The notes: a model not told the origin generated them from the sequence alone. Positions 33,841 to 45,307 are shown, numbered from the stretch's first letter. The stretch: 64,000 nt of DNA from Rhizophagus clarus (GCA_015698045.1 BLAL01000206.1:868001-932000), one strand, 5' to 3'. Translations and numbers: made by a program.

Positions 33841-36541
33841 TAGGGATTGGAATCGATTCTACCCAAATCAAATTAATCAAAAATCGAATCGTTCCTATAG
33901 AATCGATTAATCGAATCTAAAAATCGAATCTTAATAAATCGATTTTTTTTATATTTTGACGCAGCAAAAATCATCATGTTACTTCTATAACTGCGATTCA
34001 GTAAAAAAACATGACATCAGAATTTTGAAATTTCTAAAATTGATGATCAACATAAATATTTGGCAAATGACGTCATTTACAAACTTAATTTCATTTTTTC
34101 CCACTATTACGAAAAACATGGCTACCACTACGCGAAACAAGCATAGGCAATTGGCTAAAGAAGCCGAAAGACAGATATTAGTACAAGAGGAAGAATCTGA
34201 TACTGATTCTGATTATAAAGCTACTAATTCATCTAAATCAGAAGAAGAAGCGAGCGACCAAACCATATCTGATAATGATGTAATTAATATATCTAATGAT
34301 AATGATGATGATGATGCAGATATTAGCATCAATGAAAATGTTTCAAAAAAAAGAAAACCACCCAGTAAAATTATAAAACCTAAAACAAGTTGGGTATGGA
34401 AATTCTTTAGAGAAACTGAAGATGGTTCTAAAGTTATTTGTCTAATCGAGGGCTGTGAAAAAATGCTTAAATGGTATGGCTCTCCAAGTTCAATGAAAAC
34501 ACATTTGTCAGGTACACACCATATTACCAAAGGCATTGCAGCGAATTATCTAGAAGCATTACAAAAAGGTGATCAAAATCTTATTAGTAATATAATTGAA
34601 GAAGAAAAATCTAAATCACATCCTTATTCCAAACAAGAATCATTAACTAAAAATGTGATTGGATTTGTTATTGGTACAGTACAGCCCTTGAGTATTGTAG
34701 AAGACAAAGATTTTATTAAAATGGTAAATGGATTTGATTTATTTTACAAGGTACCTTGTACAAAAACTCTTAAAGAACAAATTTCATTAGCATATGAAGC
34801 AGGGACAGAAAAAGTTAAGAATCAACTTTTACAATTAGAAAATATTTCTTTAACATTGGATACTTGGAGTTCATCAGCACATATACCCTATCTAGGTGTT
34901 ACAGCACATTGGGTGACATCAAAATTTGAACCATATGAATTACTTCTTAGCATGGAAGAACTCCCATATCCACATGGTGCAATTGAGATTCAGGAACATT
35001 TAATTGATTTGTTTGATGATTGGGGAATTAGTTCAAAAATTAATGGTTCAAATGTAAAGAAGGCATGTAGTAACATGAATATTGGTGAAAGAATTCCGTG
35101 TATTGTGCATACGCTTCAACTAAGTGTTGGAAAAGGATTGGATATAGCAAAAGTGTTGATTAACAAATGTAAATGTCTTATTGCTTTTTTAGCAAATGAT
35201 AAAAAGAAATAACAACTAAGAGAATCACAAATCTATTTGTTTCAACAACAAAAATTACAAAAAAATAATGAAGAATTAGAAAAAGAAGCTGAAAATCTTG
35301 TTGTCCTTGATGTAGTAAAAGCCAATAACACTCGCTGGAATTCAACATTATATGCATTTCAAAGACTTATCATTCTTAAACCAGCAATTTTGATGTTGAA
35401 AACTTCTTTAATTAATGATAGAAGTTCACGTATTTGCAGGAAGGGTGAAAAAATGGAAGAATTGTATCCAACTTCACATGAATGGAAAATAATTAAAGAA
35501 ATGGTAGAACTTTTATGTCCTTTTGAAAGTGTAACATGTCTTTTAAGTGGGGCAACATATCCACTCATTGGTCTAACATATCCAAGTTTATGTAATTTAA
35601 AAGAAATTCTTGAAACTGAATTTATTCTATCATTTGAAACTAATATAGCAGAAAATTGTAGGAAAGCAATCTTAGAAGATTTACAATCAAGATGGGAATT
35701 TCCCCAAGAACTTTGTTTAAAAGGATCATTTCTTGATCCTCGTTTTAAAAGCTTAGACTTTGTATCTCAAGAAATGCGTGAAAAAATTATTAATCAATTA
35801 CAAACAGAATATAAAGTTCTTAAAAATGATTTGATTCCTAGTATTCCTGTGAGATCTAATGAAAATCAGAGTAATTTAACAACGATGGGCAGCTTTTGGA
35901 AGAAAAAAAATAAAAGAAATGTAACTCCAATAAAGAATGAAGTCCAGCATTATCTTAATTTACCAGAATTGCCAGCTCTTGAGGAGTATGATTCCTTTAC
36001 ATGGTGGACAACAAATAAAGCTCAATATCCTATATTATATAAAATGGCAATGAAGAATCTTTCTATTCCAGCCACCTCTGTTCCATCAGAAAGACTTTTT
36101 TCTGATGCTAATAATTTAGTTACTCCTCAAAGAACTCGCTTAGATTCAAGTATTATTAACAAAATTATGTTTTTAAAAAGAAACAGAGAACATGTGGACA
36201 TATTTACGGTGAAAAAATAACTCGTTAAATTGGAAATGAATTAGTTTTTTTGATAAGTTTGTATTAAACATTCTAAAATATCTAAATAAATAAAATTTAT
36301 TATAAAATAAAGCTCGTTTATTAGTTATATTTATGAGTTAAATTTATTAGTTAAATCCCACTTAAAATTTTGTGCATCAAGATCATCAAAATTGTTGCGC
36401 AAAAAATGATTGACGCTGTGAAATTGTTATACATAAATTTGATTAAGATTCGATTAATCGAAACCAAAAATTGAATCGCCAAATCGAATCTTTAATCGAT
36501 TCTCAAGATTCAATTTTTGTTTGAATCGATTCCAATCCCTA
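33841..36541 (+). mobile_element. hAT transposon, nearly complete, 2.7 kb
   Basis: Both ends begin TAGGGATTGGAATCGATTC (19 identical bases read inward from each side). Subterminal regions hold many AATCGAT or GATTCGATTAATCG blocks in both orientations. An 8-bp target duplication flanks it (CACATGAG / CACATGAA). It carries one transposase gene at 34118-36220. Ends, duplication size and transposase agree on the hAT superfamily. The near-identical termini and duplication suggest a fairly recent insertion, although the gene is now damaged. Confidence 0.93.
34118..36220 (+). pseudogene. hAT transposase with one premature stop
   Basis: Counting from the likely start (MATTTRNKHRQ, 34118), the frame has 700 codons and is interrupted only by TAA at 35210-35212 (codon 365), after which it continues in the same frame. 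Order: acidic D/E/S-rich residues 24-78; basic patch KKRKPPSK; BED zinc finger 92-135 with C108, C113, H129, H134; RNase-H-like core with D248 in SLTLDTWSS; the CxxH motif IPCIVH at 328-331; and the C-terminal hATC dimerisation domain (IPATSVPSERLFSDANNLVT, PQRTRL). The usual V-T-D-N-G-x-N segment is shortened to KINGSN, so the second catalytic Asp appears deleted. The premature stop plus that loss imply it cannot catalyse transposition. A frame extending 54 residues upstream of the chosen start is less protein-like. Confidence 0.9.
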
Positions 36542-36549
36542 CACATGAA
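36542..36549 (+). repeat. target site duplication of hAT transposon, right copy
   Basis: CACATGAA, against CACATGAG at 33833-33840. Confidence 0.8.
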
Positions 36550-36819
36550 AAGGGAATTTCCTGAAGGAAAAAGAACCCTGCTATTCCCAATTCTCATGAA
36601 ATTTTTGTAAATCAAAATTAAAAAAGGCAATATACTATCCTTTTTGAACAATTAAATGGATAAGAACACCATTGGATCTTCTGAACCTATGAAGTCAGAT
36701 TGAGTTGTTATAAACATACTCAAACTTCATTCAACACTTCTTTGACTTCAATGTTGACCTTTTAAGAGTTGCAAATTTGTTATTAGTTATATAATGATAT
36801 AAATAAATAATTTTTTGTT

Positions 36820-37023
36820 TCACTGAAATATAATTTTCAGAAATAATGTATGTGCTTGATTATAATTAATAATGCAATGAATTTGATGAAGAGTTTGCAT
36901 GTCCAGTACTGTACATTCATATAAATAGATCTTTTTGATATCAATTTTATTGTCACCTCCTTGATAATGCAAGAATTTTGGAGTAGGAGAATTGTGACAA
37001 GTATCAAGTTGTAATAAGCACAT
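36820..37023 (-). pseudogene. coding fragment, possibly Helitron-related
   Basis: A minus-strand open frame with protein-like text: LDTCHNSPTPKFLHYQGGDN and KKIYLYECTVLDMQTLHQIH. It ends at a possible splice site. It sits 400 bases downstream of a Helitron-type helicase fossil in the same direction, but the sequence itself does not show a known domain, so the link is only positional. Confidence 0.25.
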
Positions 37024-37267
37024 TGTTAATGAGTTTGCAAGTCGCTACTGTGATATTGCTTCTATTATATATAATAGTCAAGTCTGGGATGATGAAGAAA
37101 ATTTGAATATTACTATAATGCTAAAATTAATATTTAAAATAGAGTAATATGCGGCTATAGTAGAATAATATAAATTATATTACATCATATAAGCTGCAAC
37201 TGGAGAAATGGGAGATTCATCGTCCAAGCATGAAAATTTTCCTGTGTTCATTTATATATTCAAAATG

Positions 37268-37425
37268 TGTTACTAAATATTTTTGACTTGATCTTATGGT
37301 CTTTCATTTTCTTTTTATCTTCTGGTGAGAGATCCGGGTTGTTACCAGCAGCGGTTGCCAATTTACTCATTTTTTTAGCTGGGGAATTGCTTTTGTAACT
37401 GTCCTTAGTGGCAGCAACCTATCTT
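37268..37425 (-). pseudogene. basic protein tail, unknown gene fragment
   Basis: After a GATAG acceptor near 37425 the minus strand reads VAATKDSYKSNSPAKKMSKL, ATAAGNNPDLSPEDKKKMKD, HKIKSKIFSNTF, stop. Lys/Ser/Pro-rich and strongly protein-like, so it is or was coding. No upstream exon can be assigned because the sequence before it belongs to the helicase fossil. The family is unknown. Confidence 0.35.
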
Positions 37426-37439
37426 GGTTCAATATTTCT

Positions 37440-37770
37440 CTAATAAAGTAATACGAGAATTTTAATATACCAATGTGATATAACTCTTAGTAAAGCAGCA
37501 TATACTAGCTGACATGTAAAGGAACTAGTTGTGGAAGATGAAGACCCATTTTCTTAATGTCTGCTGACCTTGTGAGTTGTTTATTGTCATTGAAAATGCA
37601 ATATGTGCCGGAAGGACCTAATGTAATTTGAGGTATAAAACATATTACCAATATGAGAGCCTGCATCGATTACTTTGAAGATCACGAATAATTAATCTAG
37701 CAGTCTAGTACCATTGCAAGGTCCTTCTGATAGATCCAAAATTGACAAAATGGGAATCAAAAAATAAACA
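37440..37770 (-). pseudogene. Helitron/Pif1-type helicase, C-terminal fossil
   Basis: Minus-strand fragments in three frames line up with the end of Helitron replication-helicase proteins: LDLSEGPCNGTRL (the L-x-NGTRL motif), then VIDAGSHIGNMFY, PQITLGPSG, HIAFSMTINNSQGQ (the A-F-x-M-T-I-N-K-x-Q-G-Q motif VI, here with N for K), TLRKWVFIF or MGLHLPQLVP, then YAAL.RVISHWYIKIL, matching L-Y-V-A-L-S-R-V. Several frameshifts and stops separate them. Rolling-circle Rep and the N-terminal helicase motifs are not visible. It is an old Helitron copy. Confidence 0.75.
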
Positions 37771-38289
37771 GCTATGGAACATCTCTAACACTTAATAGAG
37801 CCATCGGAGATTCTAAAGCTGGTGATAATTGTGCTTGCATTTCTTTAATAATTTAGTTTTTTCTATGTATATATTAAATTATAGATATTAGTTATCAACA
37901 TGCATCATATATTTTTAATCATTCAACCAAAGCTAATCAAAATTTCTAACTACATGTGTTGTACAATTAAAATTATTTATATCTTTATACATAAATGTGT
38001 GTGATTCTTTTTAAAACACCTCTGTTGTATGACAAAGTTTGAAATTTTTTATAATTGTAGAATATAAAATTTTTAGATCATAAATCCAATATTACATTTG
38101 GTATAAAGGATGAAAATTTCATTTGATATTTGAAGGATATTGCAAAAATCTTGTTTATCATATGATAAGAAATATTGAATCATTTTCCAGGATTTGATTT
38201 TTCAACAATGCGCCTATTATTAAAGCTAATAAAGTAAATAAACAAATATATATATTTACATACAAGTTGAGATCACGTAAACAAGACCA

Positions 38290-38770
38290 TCTGAATTTGG
38301 ATAATAATACTACTTGACTGAAGGTTGTTTTACAGACAGCGCAAACTGGATCTGCCAACCTTGGCAAGTTTCGACTTGTCCTACTTTAAGATTTTTTTTT
38401 TGCATTTGCTACAAAGACAATCTACACAAGCTTTTTCTCCTTTGACATTTATTGTTGTTTTTACAAAATTTGCATATTTCTTCAATTGGTGTTTTTTTGA
38501 TCAGATAATCTCTAGTATTGATTAAATTGGTCTTGTTGTTTTTGAAGGCATTCACCACATGCTAAACTATTTATAGTTATGCGATCACTTGTAGCATTAT
38601 TGGCAGTATTAACAATATCATTTGATTTTGTATTCGTCTCTTCATCAAGAAGAATGTCTAAAATATAAATAGAAAGTTTTGTATTTTTTAGGTATTATAT
38701 CCATCGTTTCATTACCAAAGTGTAAATTTATCTTTTCAACTTTTGGATGTGTGTCAACCAGTTTTCCTTT
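38290..38770 (-). pseudogene. Cys-rich gene remnant
   Basis: Minus-strand pieces: HPKVEKINLHFGNETMDIIP, a possible 58-base intron, DILLDEETNTKSNDIVNTAN, SLACGECLQKQQDQFNQ, then a stop. In other frames CKFCKNNNKC, CVDCLCSKCKKK and DPVCAVCKTT. Repeated CxxC pairs suggest zinc-binding repeats. Frames shift at least twice. Whether it belongs to the LINE fossil next to it or to a separate gene cannot be decided from sequence. Confidence 0.4.
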
Positions 38771-38929
38771 TTATTCAAGGTTAAAAATGATATTCTTTTG
38801 ACAAGATAATGGATATGACACACTCAAAATAAAGAAACCGCATTCCACACAGCAATTATTAAAATCAGGCAACAATGCAGTAGAACTACTATAATTCCAC
38901 TTAAAAATCTTATATAATAGTAATTCTGT

Positions 38930-39195
38930 GAATTTAAATATCATTGAGCTTATAGAGAGAATCGGTGATGTTGACAATCTATCTATATTTTTTTGTGGAT
39001 CAGTAATTAAATATCATTCACGGATGCAAGATGTCTACTTTGAAAGAATATTCTTCTGTTTCTGCTCCATATATGTTTCTTTTGTATAGTGAATTCATAA
39101 TTTTAGTTATTAGGGAGTCATAACAGATACACCAGAGAATCGGAGATATGGCCTCATCTTGATTGATTCCTGTGATTATATATTTCCAATAATCA
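38930..39195 (-). pseudogene. LINE reverse transcriptase fragment
   Basis: Minus strand: YWKYIITGINQDEAISPILW, CICYDSLITKIMNSLYKRNI, then YGAETEEYSFKVDILHP and a stop. It follows in another frame by TDSLYKLNDI. This corresponds to the G-x-x-Q-G-x-x-I-S-P-L-L-W...Y-D-P-L block of non-LTR reverse transcriptases, before the catalytic Y/F-A-D-D motif, which is not preserved. It is probably of the same retroelement class as the RNase H fossil at 47.9-49.1 kb. Confidence 0.65.
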
Positions 39196-40445
39196 ACACA
39201 CTTAAAATATTTAGTTTGATTTTTTTTGTTTTTTTTCTAATTCTAAGGACTAGAATTTTATTCGAAGCAATCATCTGAGGATGCAGAATTGCTTGAATGT
39301 ATATTTTATCTTCGTTATAATTGAAAAAATAATCTTAGTCTTATAAGGTCTATTTAAATAAATATATCTCAAGAATTTTTAAATGCCTATTTTATTTAAT
39401 AAAGGCATTTTGAGATTAATCTAAAATATCTTTATATCACTTCTATTAATTATATTTTAAAAAATTCTATTTTATGAGGGTGAATTTGACAATTTGTTCT
39501 GAATTTTATAATAATACAATTTTGAGCTTGTGTAAATCAGCAATTCTTTTGTAATATTACTAAAATAAAAAATAAGTAATATAATAAAATTTTCAGCAAT
39601 GTTTATACTCGACTTTCATATGTTTAATACTATATAAAAGATTCCATAAAAATAGAAGTATGTCTTATAAATCCATAACATTATAAAAAAAATTGTAACA
39701 AATTTCTATTATTGCTATCCATCAAGCATTGAAATATTGCCAATGCATTACATAATCCAAATGGCATCATAATAAATTGGAAAGTGCCAAATTGCGTGAT
39801 AAAGGCAGTCTTTTTCCTGTCTATTGGGTCAATTTCGACCTGCCAATGGATTATAAAAATTTTGATATTAATAAATAGTTTCTTAAAAATGATTATATTT
39901 CATCGGTATATTACCAAGCTAATTAATTGCTATTATATTTCTAATAATCAATACACTTATTTGATACTGACCAAAACATTATATTAAGGAATTTTAAGTT
40001 GCATAAAATCTCATAACATTCCATTGATTTAATTCAATGTGTTAAGTTTATCTATTCTTGTCTAATCATTAACATAAATATTATACAACCTTTTGACCTT
40101 TAAATTAAACAAAAGGGGTTAAAATGTCATAAGATTATTTTTGTTTTTTGGGGGTACTTTTTTTGAAAAATACTCTTAATCTTTATGAGGCCTATTTTAT
40201 AAACATGTATTGAGAATTCTTTACAAGACCAATTATATAAAAATATTTAATCTTTCTTTAATCAATCCAATAATTTGGAAGTATACTATTTCAAAAGTGT
40301 CCTGAAAATAATGTTGATAGCAACCTTTTATAATAAAAATTATTTTCTATCAAAATTTTCAAATTTCCAGTAATATTATACTCAGCTTTCAAATATTTAA
40401 TACTAATGTAAAAAATGGAGCTAATTAATGTATAAACCTTGAAAT
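39170..40445. repeat. diverged direct duplication around a Gypsy RT scrap
   Basis: The segments at about 39180-39670 and 39930-40445 share several ordered blocks: ATTTC(C/T)AATAATCAA(C/T)AC, AATCTTA.TCTT with TA(A/T)TTAA and CAAGAATT or GAGAATTCTT, and ATATTACT / CAGCAATGTTTATACTC versus CAGTAATATTATACTC with TTAATACTA. The offset is about 750-845 bases with indels. They could be old LTRs of the Gypsy element whose reverse transcriptase lies between them, or a segmental duplication. Confidence 0.4.
39715..39856 (-). pseudogene. Ty3/Gypsy reverse transcriptase fragment
   Basis: Minus strand reads HWQVEIDPIDRKKTAFITQF then GTFQFIMMPFGLCNALAIFQ and CLMD. This is the block Y-x-Q-(I/V)-x-(I/M)...K-T-A-F-x-T...G-x-(Y/F)-E-F-x-x-M-P-F-G-L-x-N-A-P-x-T-F-Q of Ty3/Gypsy reverse transcriptases, immediately ahead of the YxDD motif, which is missing. 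About 45 residues survive without a stop; flanks are not coding. Confidence 0.85.
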
Positions 40446-40609
40446 TCTTTTTGTAATATTTAATAATAATGGTGAATTTAACATATTAACAAACTTAATA
40501 CCAGAAATTAAAATTGCTTATTATAAAAGAAATAGATTAGTAAATTAATTATAATTAATCAATATTAATATAACTATTTCACCTTCTTTTTTTCTTTATA
40601 TTATTTTTA

Positions 40610-42180
40610 AATAATTAAAAAAAATGTACAAAACTACACTGTTTTAAACTTATTTCTGGTTGATATCTGGTTTCTTATCTTGTAATTATCCAGTGTTTAA
40701 TCATCTCTTTTTTCAAATATATAAGAGTGCACACGGTAATAACAATATCTATCACAAAATACCGGAATAGGTTTCCTTATATATAAGTAATACCCATAAA
40801 GGTATGTCTTTTCAGAAATATATTTCTTGCACTTTATAAAACAGGAATATAAATAAATATAAACCAGTTATTCATATGATTTAATATACGCATTTGAATA
40901 AGTTGTACTATGTATTATAATGTCTGCAATAATGACTAATTATGCTTTGAAAAGTTTCTGTGTTCTCCTTGATTTATAAACTCTATATATTATATTTAAT
41001 AAATTGACAATAGTAACTGCTTTAATTATGTCTATTATCCTGATGTTCTATTCCCAATATATCAAAAATATCCTATATTAATCGATATTCACCAATATAA
41101 GATTCTGTAATAAAATAAAGAATCAGAGGCGATAGCACCAGTAATCAATTGATCTCTTTATTTAGACGACAAATATTCCTTTTATGTTTCACTTCTTCTT
41201 GTAAAAGTTCTACTTGTGTAATAACGAATAATCAACTCGCGTACATAATCATTGTTTACCTCTTGTAACTCTTGCATCTGTGTGTCCCGGGCTGTCTGTT
41301 TAATAAATTTATTTAAAAGAGGATGTACAAACTATGCTGTATTAAACCGATTCTGGTTGATATCTGATAGCTAGTTTATAACCATCCAATATGATTTATA
41401 TAATTAATTTAATTAGGACAATGCCTTCAGATTCATCATTACTGTGTATCAGTCCTGAGATAGCTGTTTACTCTATTTATTCACCTTTCTTTATAATATA
41501 TAAGTAATGTCTAATAATAATTTATCTTAAAAGGATATACAAACTATATTTTATTGAACTAATCTGGTTGATATCTGATAGTTTGCAACCATCTATCATG
41601 GCGTTCATATCTCATTGTAATGAACTACCTGTAAATATTTCTATGTTGGAATAGTTTCAGTTCACTGTTTGAATGGTGATTATCATTTTATTCTGTTTAG
41701 TTATATATTTAATTATATTAGTTTTATAAGGTTTAAAGTAGTTTGAAAGATAAAGGATTGTGAAGTTTATTAAGCTGACTTCGTCAACATAATATAGTGT
41801 TAATATATGACATTGTTCTGATGTATCATCACATGCATCAGACAATGAATTAAATGCTTTCTCTTAAGAAAGCTGTACATCGATTCCATATAAGATCATT
41901 AATGTATAGAATGTCCTGATTCACCTTCACATAGAAGTGATGGCCAAATTTGTTCTATATTAGTGATCGGATTACTACTGTTTGAATGGTATTTTATTTT
42001 TGTTGATAATCAATTTTAATAAGATAGAAGACCGTGTGTCCAACATAATATGTGCCAATATGCTGTATGACTTTGTTCTGATGCATCATTACATGTATCA
42101 AAAAAATAAGTTAAATGCTTTCTCTTAAGAAAGCTGTGCACAAACATCATTTTATGCTTGATCGTTGATCCAATTAGAGT
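40610..42180 (+). repeat. cluster of diverged direct repeats
   Basis: CTGGTTGATATCTG occurs at about 40657, 41350 and 41563, each preceded by GTACAAA- or ATACAAACTA. A second duplication links CTGTTTGAATGGT at about 41664 and 41978 and TTAAATGCTTTCTCTTAAGA at about 41849 and 42112, with TTGTTCTGATG.ATCAT in both. The region has no protein-like frames. It was built by repeated local duplication of non-coding DNA. Confidence 0.65.
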
Positions 42181-43040
42181 AATTGGTGAATATTTGAATA
42201 ATTGATCCTTACTAATGAATTATTTAAAAATTCATAAATTCTTGCAATTAATTAAACTAAAGAATACCTTGAATTTCAAGTCTAATCATTCAAACAGTTG
42301 GAAATAATCTTATTCGCATACTGTATAAACAGAATTGATTTTTTGGAATTTTTCAGAGAATATAATGCATAATTATATATTTAAGAAATATTTATACAAT
42401 GATGCTCAGTAAATATTTTCTCCTACAGAGGTAACGATCGCGTGACTGAGCACTCGTTAGAGAAGAATTTAGTGAACAACAATCGCAAAAGAGTTATGGA
42501 GAATATTGTTGAATCTTAAACAGATTATCAATAGCAAGAACAGTTATGCATGAAATATAAAAGGAATATTTACGAAAATTTTTTAATTATGATTTTAGAA
42601 TATTTACAAAAACGGCGAAACTCGAAAAGAGCGAAGCATATATATGAATACCCTGATTGTACTTCCGGAAAAACTTCAACTTGCGCATTACGCAGCGATC
42701 ACTAAGCCAAAATCCGCAAATCTGTAACATGATTATATGAAAAATTGTTATTTTTTACAAACTTTGCCGCTCTTAATGTCAAAATGCCACAATTAATGCC
42801 ATAATTCTGGCCAAGTCACGGGATAGTGATTTTTTTATGTCGATCGCGTATTTTAATGGCTGATTGTTTTTCGGCCCGATAGTCTTAATTGCGCAATTAA
42901 TATTTGTGTCAGCAAATTTCGTGCTTGGTTAATTAATGGCTAATGTTTGTTATCCTGAATTATTAAAGCCTCAATTGCAAAAAAAAGTGAATCAATGATC
43001 GAAACTGATTGTTTTTATCTAAAAGCAACTTTAGATTTAA
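42180..43040. other. AT-rich spacer with GGCC-type motif
   Basis: AATTAATGCCATAATTCTGG followed by CCAAG near 42791-42815 resembles the recurrent motif. Local GC is higher between 42440 and 42930. No gene recognised. Confidence 0.35.
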
Positions 43041-43049
43041 TTATATATA

Positions 43050-43293
43050 TATATTTTTTTCTTTTTATCAAAAAAAAGCACAGTAATATGGCGCCAGTAT
43101 GGCTCAATTCGAAATCTTCAAAACAGATTTTTACCGAATGTATGTTTGTAAGCATCTTTAATTAATAATTTAATTATATTTGTAACTGTTCTATGTTTTT
43201 TTCTTTTTATCTAAAAAAAGTACAGCATTATGGTGTTGGTGTGGCTCAATTAAAAATCTTTCAAAACAAATGTTTACTGAATGTTTGTTTGTA
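43050..43293 (+). repeat. 97-bp direct duplication, offset 142
   Basis: CTTTTTATCAAAAAAAAGCA at 43061 and CTTTTTATCTAAAAAAAGTA at 43203 start two copies sharing ATGGCTCAATT or GTGGCTCAATT, AAATCTT, CAAAACA, TTTACCGAATGT or TTTACTGAATGT and TTGTTTGTAA or ATGTTTGTAA. Almost all differences are C/T or G/A. Confidence 0.75.
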
Positions 43294-43543
43294 ATACAGA
43301 TATATTGGTGACATTAAAATACTGGTGACAATTGTGAGTAATCTGTAACTAACAAAAAAACATCAGACATAATCTAATGTTGAAAAGCTGGGAGAAAGAA
43401 TTATCGATTTAAAAAAAAAAGTTTGGATTTATCCAAATATTTGAACTTAAAAAAGTTATACTTTTATCGTAAAAAGATTTAGTACAATTAAAAAATCGGT
43501 ACGACAATAATGATTATGTATAGTTATTAATTACTGTTAAGAT

Positions 43544-43646
43544 TAGGATTAGAGTTAGGAACCTTAGGATTAGGATTAGTATTAGGATTAGGATTAGGAT
43601 TAGAAGGATCAGGTTAGGGTTAGGGTTAGGGTTAGGGTTAGGGTTT
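43544..43646 (+). repeat. interstitial telomere-like repeat
   Basis: A tract of TTAGGA-type units (43564-43602) runs into about six units of TTAGGG (43612-43646), ending in TTTGGG. TTAGGG is the usual fungal telomere repeat (established knowledge). Because sequence continues for 20 kb on each side, it is interstitial: a healed break, a fused end, or telomerase-repaired DNA. Confidence 0.9.
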
Positions 43647-43699
43647 GGGATTCGGACTAAAAAATAAAAATTAGAATTTAGATTTGGATAACAAACAGG

Positions 43700-45160
43700 A
43701 TAGACAAAAAAACCATACTGTATAAATAAAAAAGGCTATATCATACATAAAACGTCATTTAAAATTTTTAATTTGTACGAGAATGAAATAATGTGATCTG
43801 AAAATAAACACACACATCCTATCCTTAATTAATGAGAATAAAAATCCTAATGGATTTGAAATTTTAAAAACCCGTAATTACTGTACGTAATTATTTTTTA
43901 TTGGATAATAAACTTGCTTGAAAAAGTTGTTCAATTGTTTTTAAGGAATTTATTGTTATTGGCCAGCGCTAGCGCTTTTATATTTTGTTAGCTTTTATTA
44001 ATATTTTTTTCACATTCTTAGTGTATTTTCTTAGTCAGATTTCTAAGTTTGAAATCGGATGACGTATTTATTTTTTCTATCACATTCTTCAAAAGAGAAG
44101 CAAGCAAAACAGTAAACTTTTTTGGTAAGATATTTTCAGAAGATTGGATTAGCCGTCGTCGTTAACCTTCGACTTTACAAGCATTTTCGCGTAAAATTTT
44201 GTTCTCGTTTTTGCTAGAAACTTATAGATTATAATAACATCATATAAAATCATCTTGATCCACAGTTCATGAACGAGTATTGTACACGCAAATTCGCCTC
44301 TAATACCTATATACTTTAGAAATACGACAAAGTTCCATTCTATTTATTGGTGAAATAGCCAAGTTTTATTTCTTCGTTATACTAATTTAACCTTCTCCCG
44401 GAATATATATCGTTCACGAATTAAATAACATCATTGTACCGTTGATATCTCTTTCTTTTATTTCTTTATAATAATAAGCTTTCCATTCCTCAAATAATTT
44501 GAGTCATATTCATGAAAAAAATGTTTGTGTAGTGTTCCTTCACTAAGCGAGTACAATAACCTTCATCAAAGTGCTTCAGGAATGGGTCTTAACTTTCCTA
44601 ATCAAATTTAATGGTAACAGCCTGAGGAAACTACTCCTTTGAGTATTAACAAAAAAAAAACTTTTTATTTGCTAAAGTTTATTTTTTTTTTTAATTATTA
44701 TTTCTTTATATTTTATTTTTATCTTACTTTAGTCATTTAAAGTGGTCAACAAAGTATTAGCATTAATGTCATAATTTATTAATTTATTAGGAAAAATTAT
44801 TTATATTCTAGGTTATTATGTTTCACCATTAGAGCAACAAATTTCGGCACGAATTATTTTTTTTGGATCACTGCTGAAGCTGCTGAGACTGAAAAAGAAA
44901 ATTTTGCGCCGGTTAACGCTATGACCGATAATACTGAGAATTAACTGCTGATTTGAAGTTTACATCATAATGAATTCCTTAGCGTGCGTACATTATTATC
45001 GTACACACTGATGACTGACCAGAGTTAACGTCCAATGCTATCAGTCAAGTGCAAGTGAATAACTCCTAAACTCCGGCCAGTGCGTACATTAATAACGTAC
45101 GCATGCTGCGTATGTTAAGGATCCTCTACATCATAATGAGTTAAGTGACGTTTGGCAATA
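43700..45160. other. spacer with palindromic GTAC motifs
   Basis: No gene. At 44974-45010 and 45079-45115 two related palindromic stretches occur: GTGCGTACATTATTATCGTAC and GTGCGTACATTAATAACGTACG. CATCATAATGA precedes one and follows the other. They may be the end of the Tc1-type element whose transposase scrap lies at 45164. Confidence 0.35.
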
Positions 45161-45163
45161 CCC

Positions 45164-45307
45164 ATGTTAAGACTTCAACAGGATAATGCACATATTACTA
45201 GTTGTGTAAAAAATTATCTTCAATTAACGGATGACATATTATTTTATTTGTCTGAGTCATATAAAGGCAAAAAATCCATTGTTTTTGGGTTCATTTATCA
45301 ACTCTGA
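45164..45307 (+). pseudogene. Tc1/mariner transposase, DDE-core fragment
   Basis: A 47-codon frame starts MLRLQQDNAHITSCVKNYLQ. The block (F/L)QQDNAxxHTS..V..(Y/W)L is the second catalytic Asp region of Tc1-type transposases (family knowledge); here the D of QQDNAH is kept and one residue of the H-T-S triplet is missing. The rest (SESYKGKKSIVFGFIYQL) does not match the D-L-N-P-I-E block. It is a short dead relic, probably of a different copy from the N-terminal relic at 13060. Confidence 0.65.

Noticed and set aside
33956..34117. Upstream extension of the hAT transposase frame
   Set aside because: The extension lacks protein-like composition and starts in the TIR-proximal region; the ATG at 34118 precedes the basic and acidic part usual for such transposases.
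34213..34536. 107-codon minus-strand frame
   Set aside because: Antisense shadow of the acidic and BED part of the hAT transposase.
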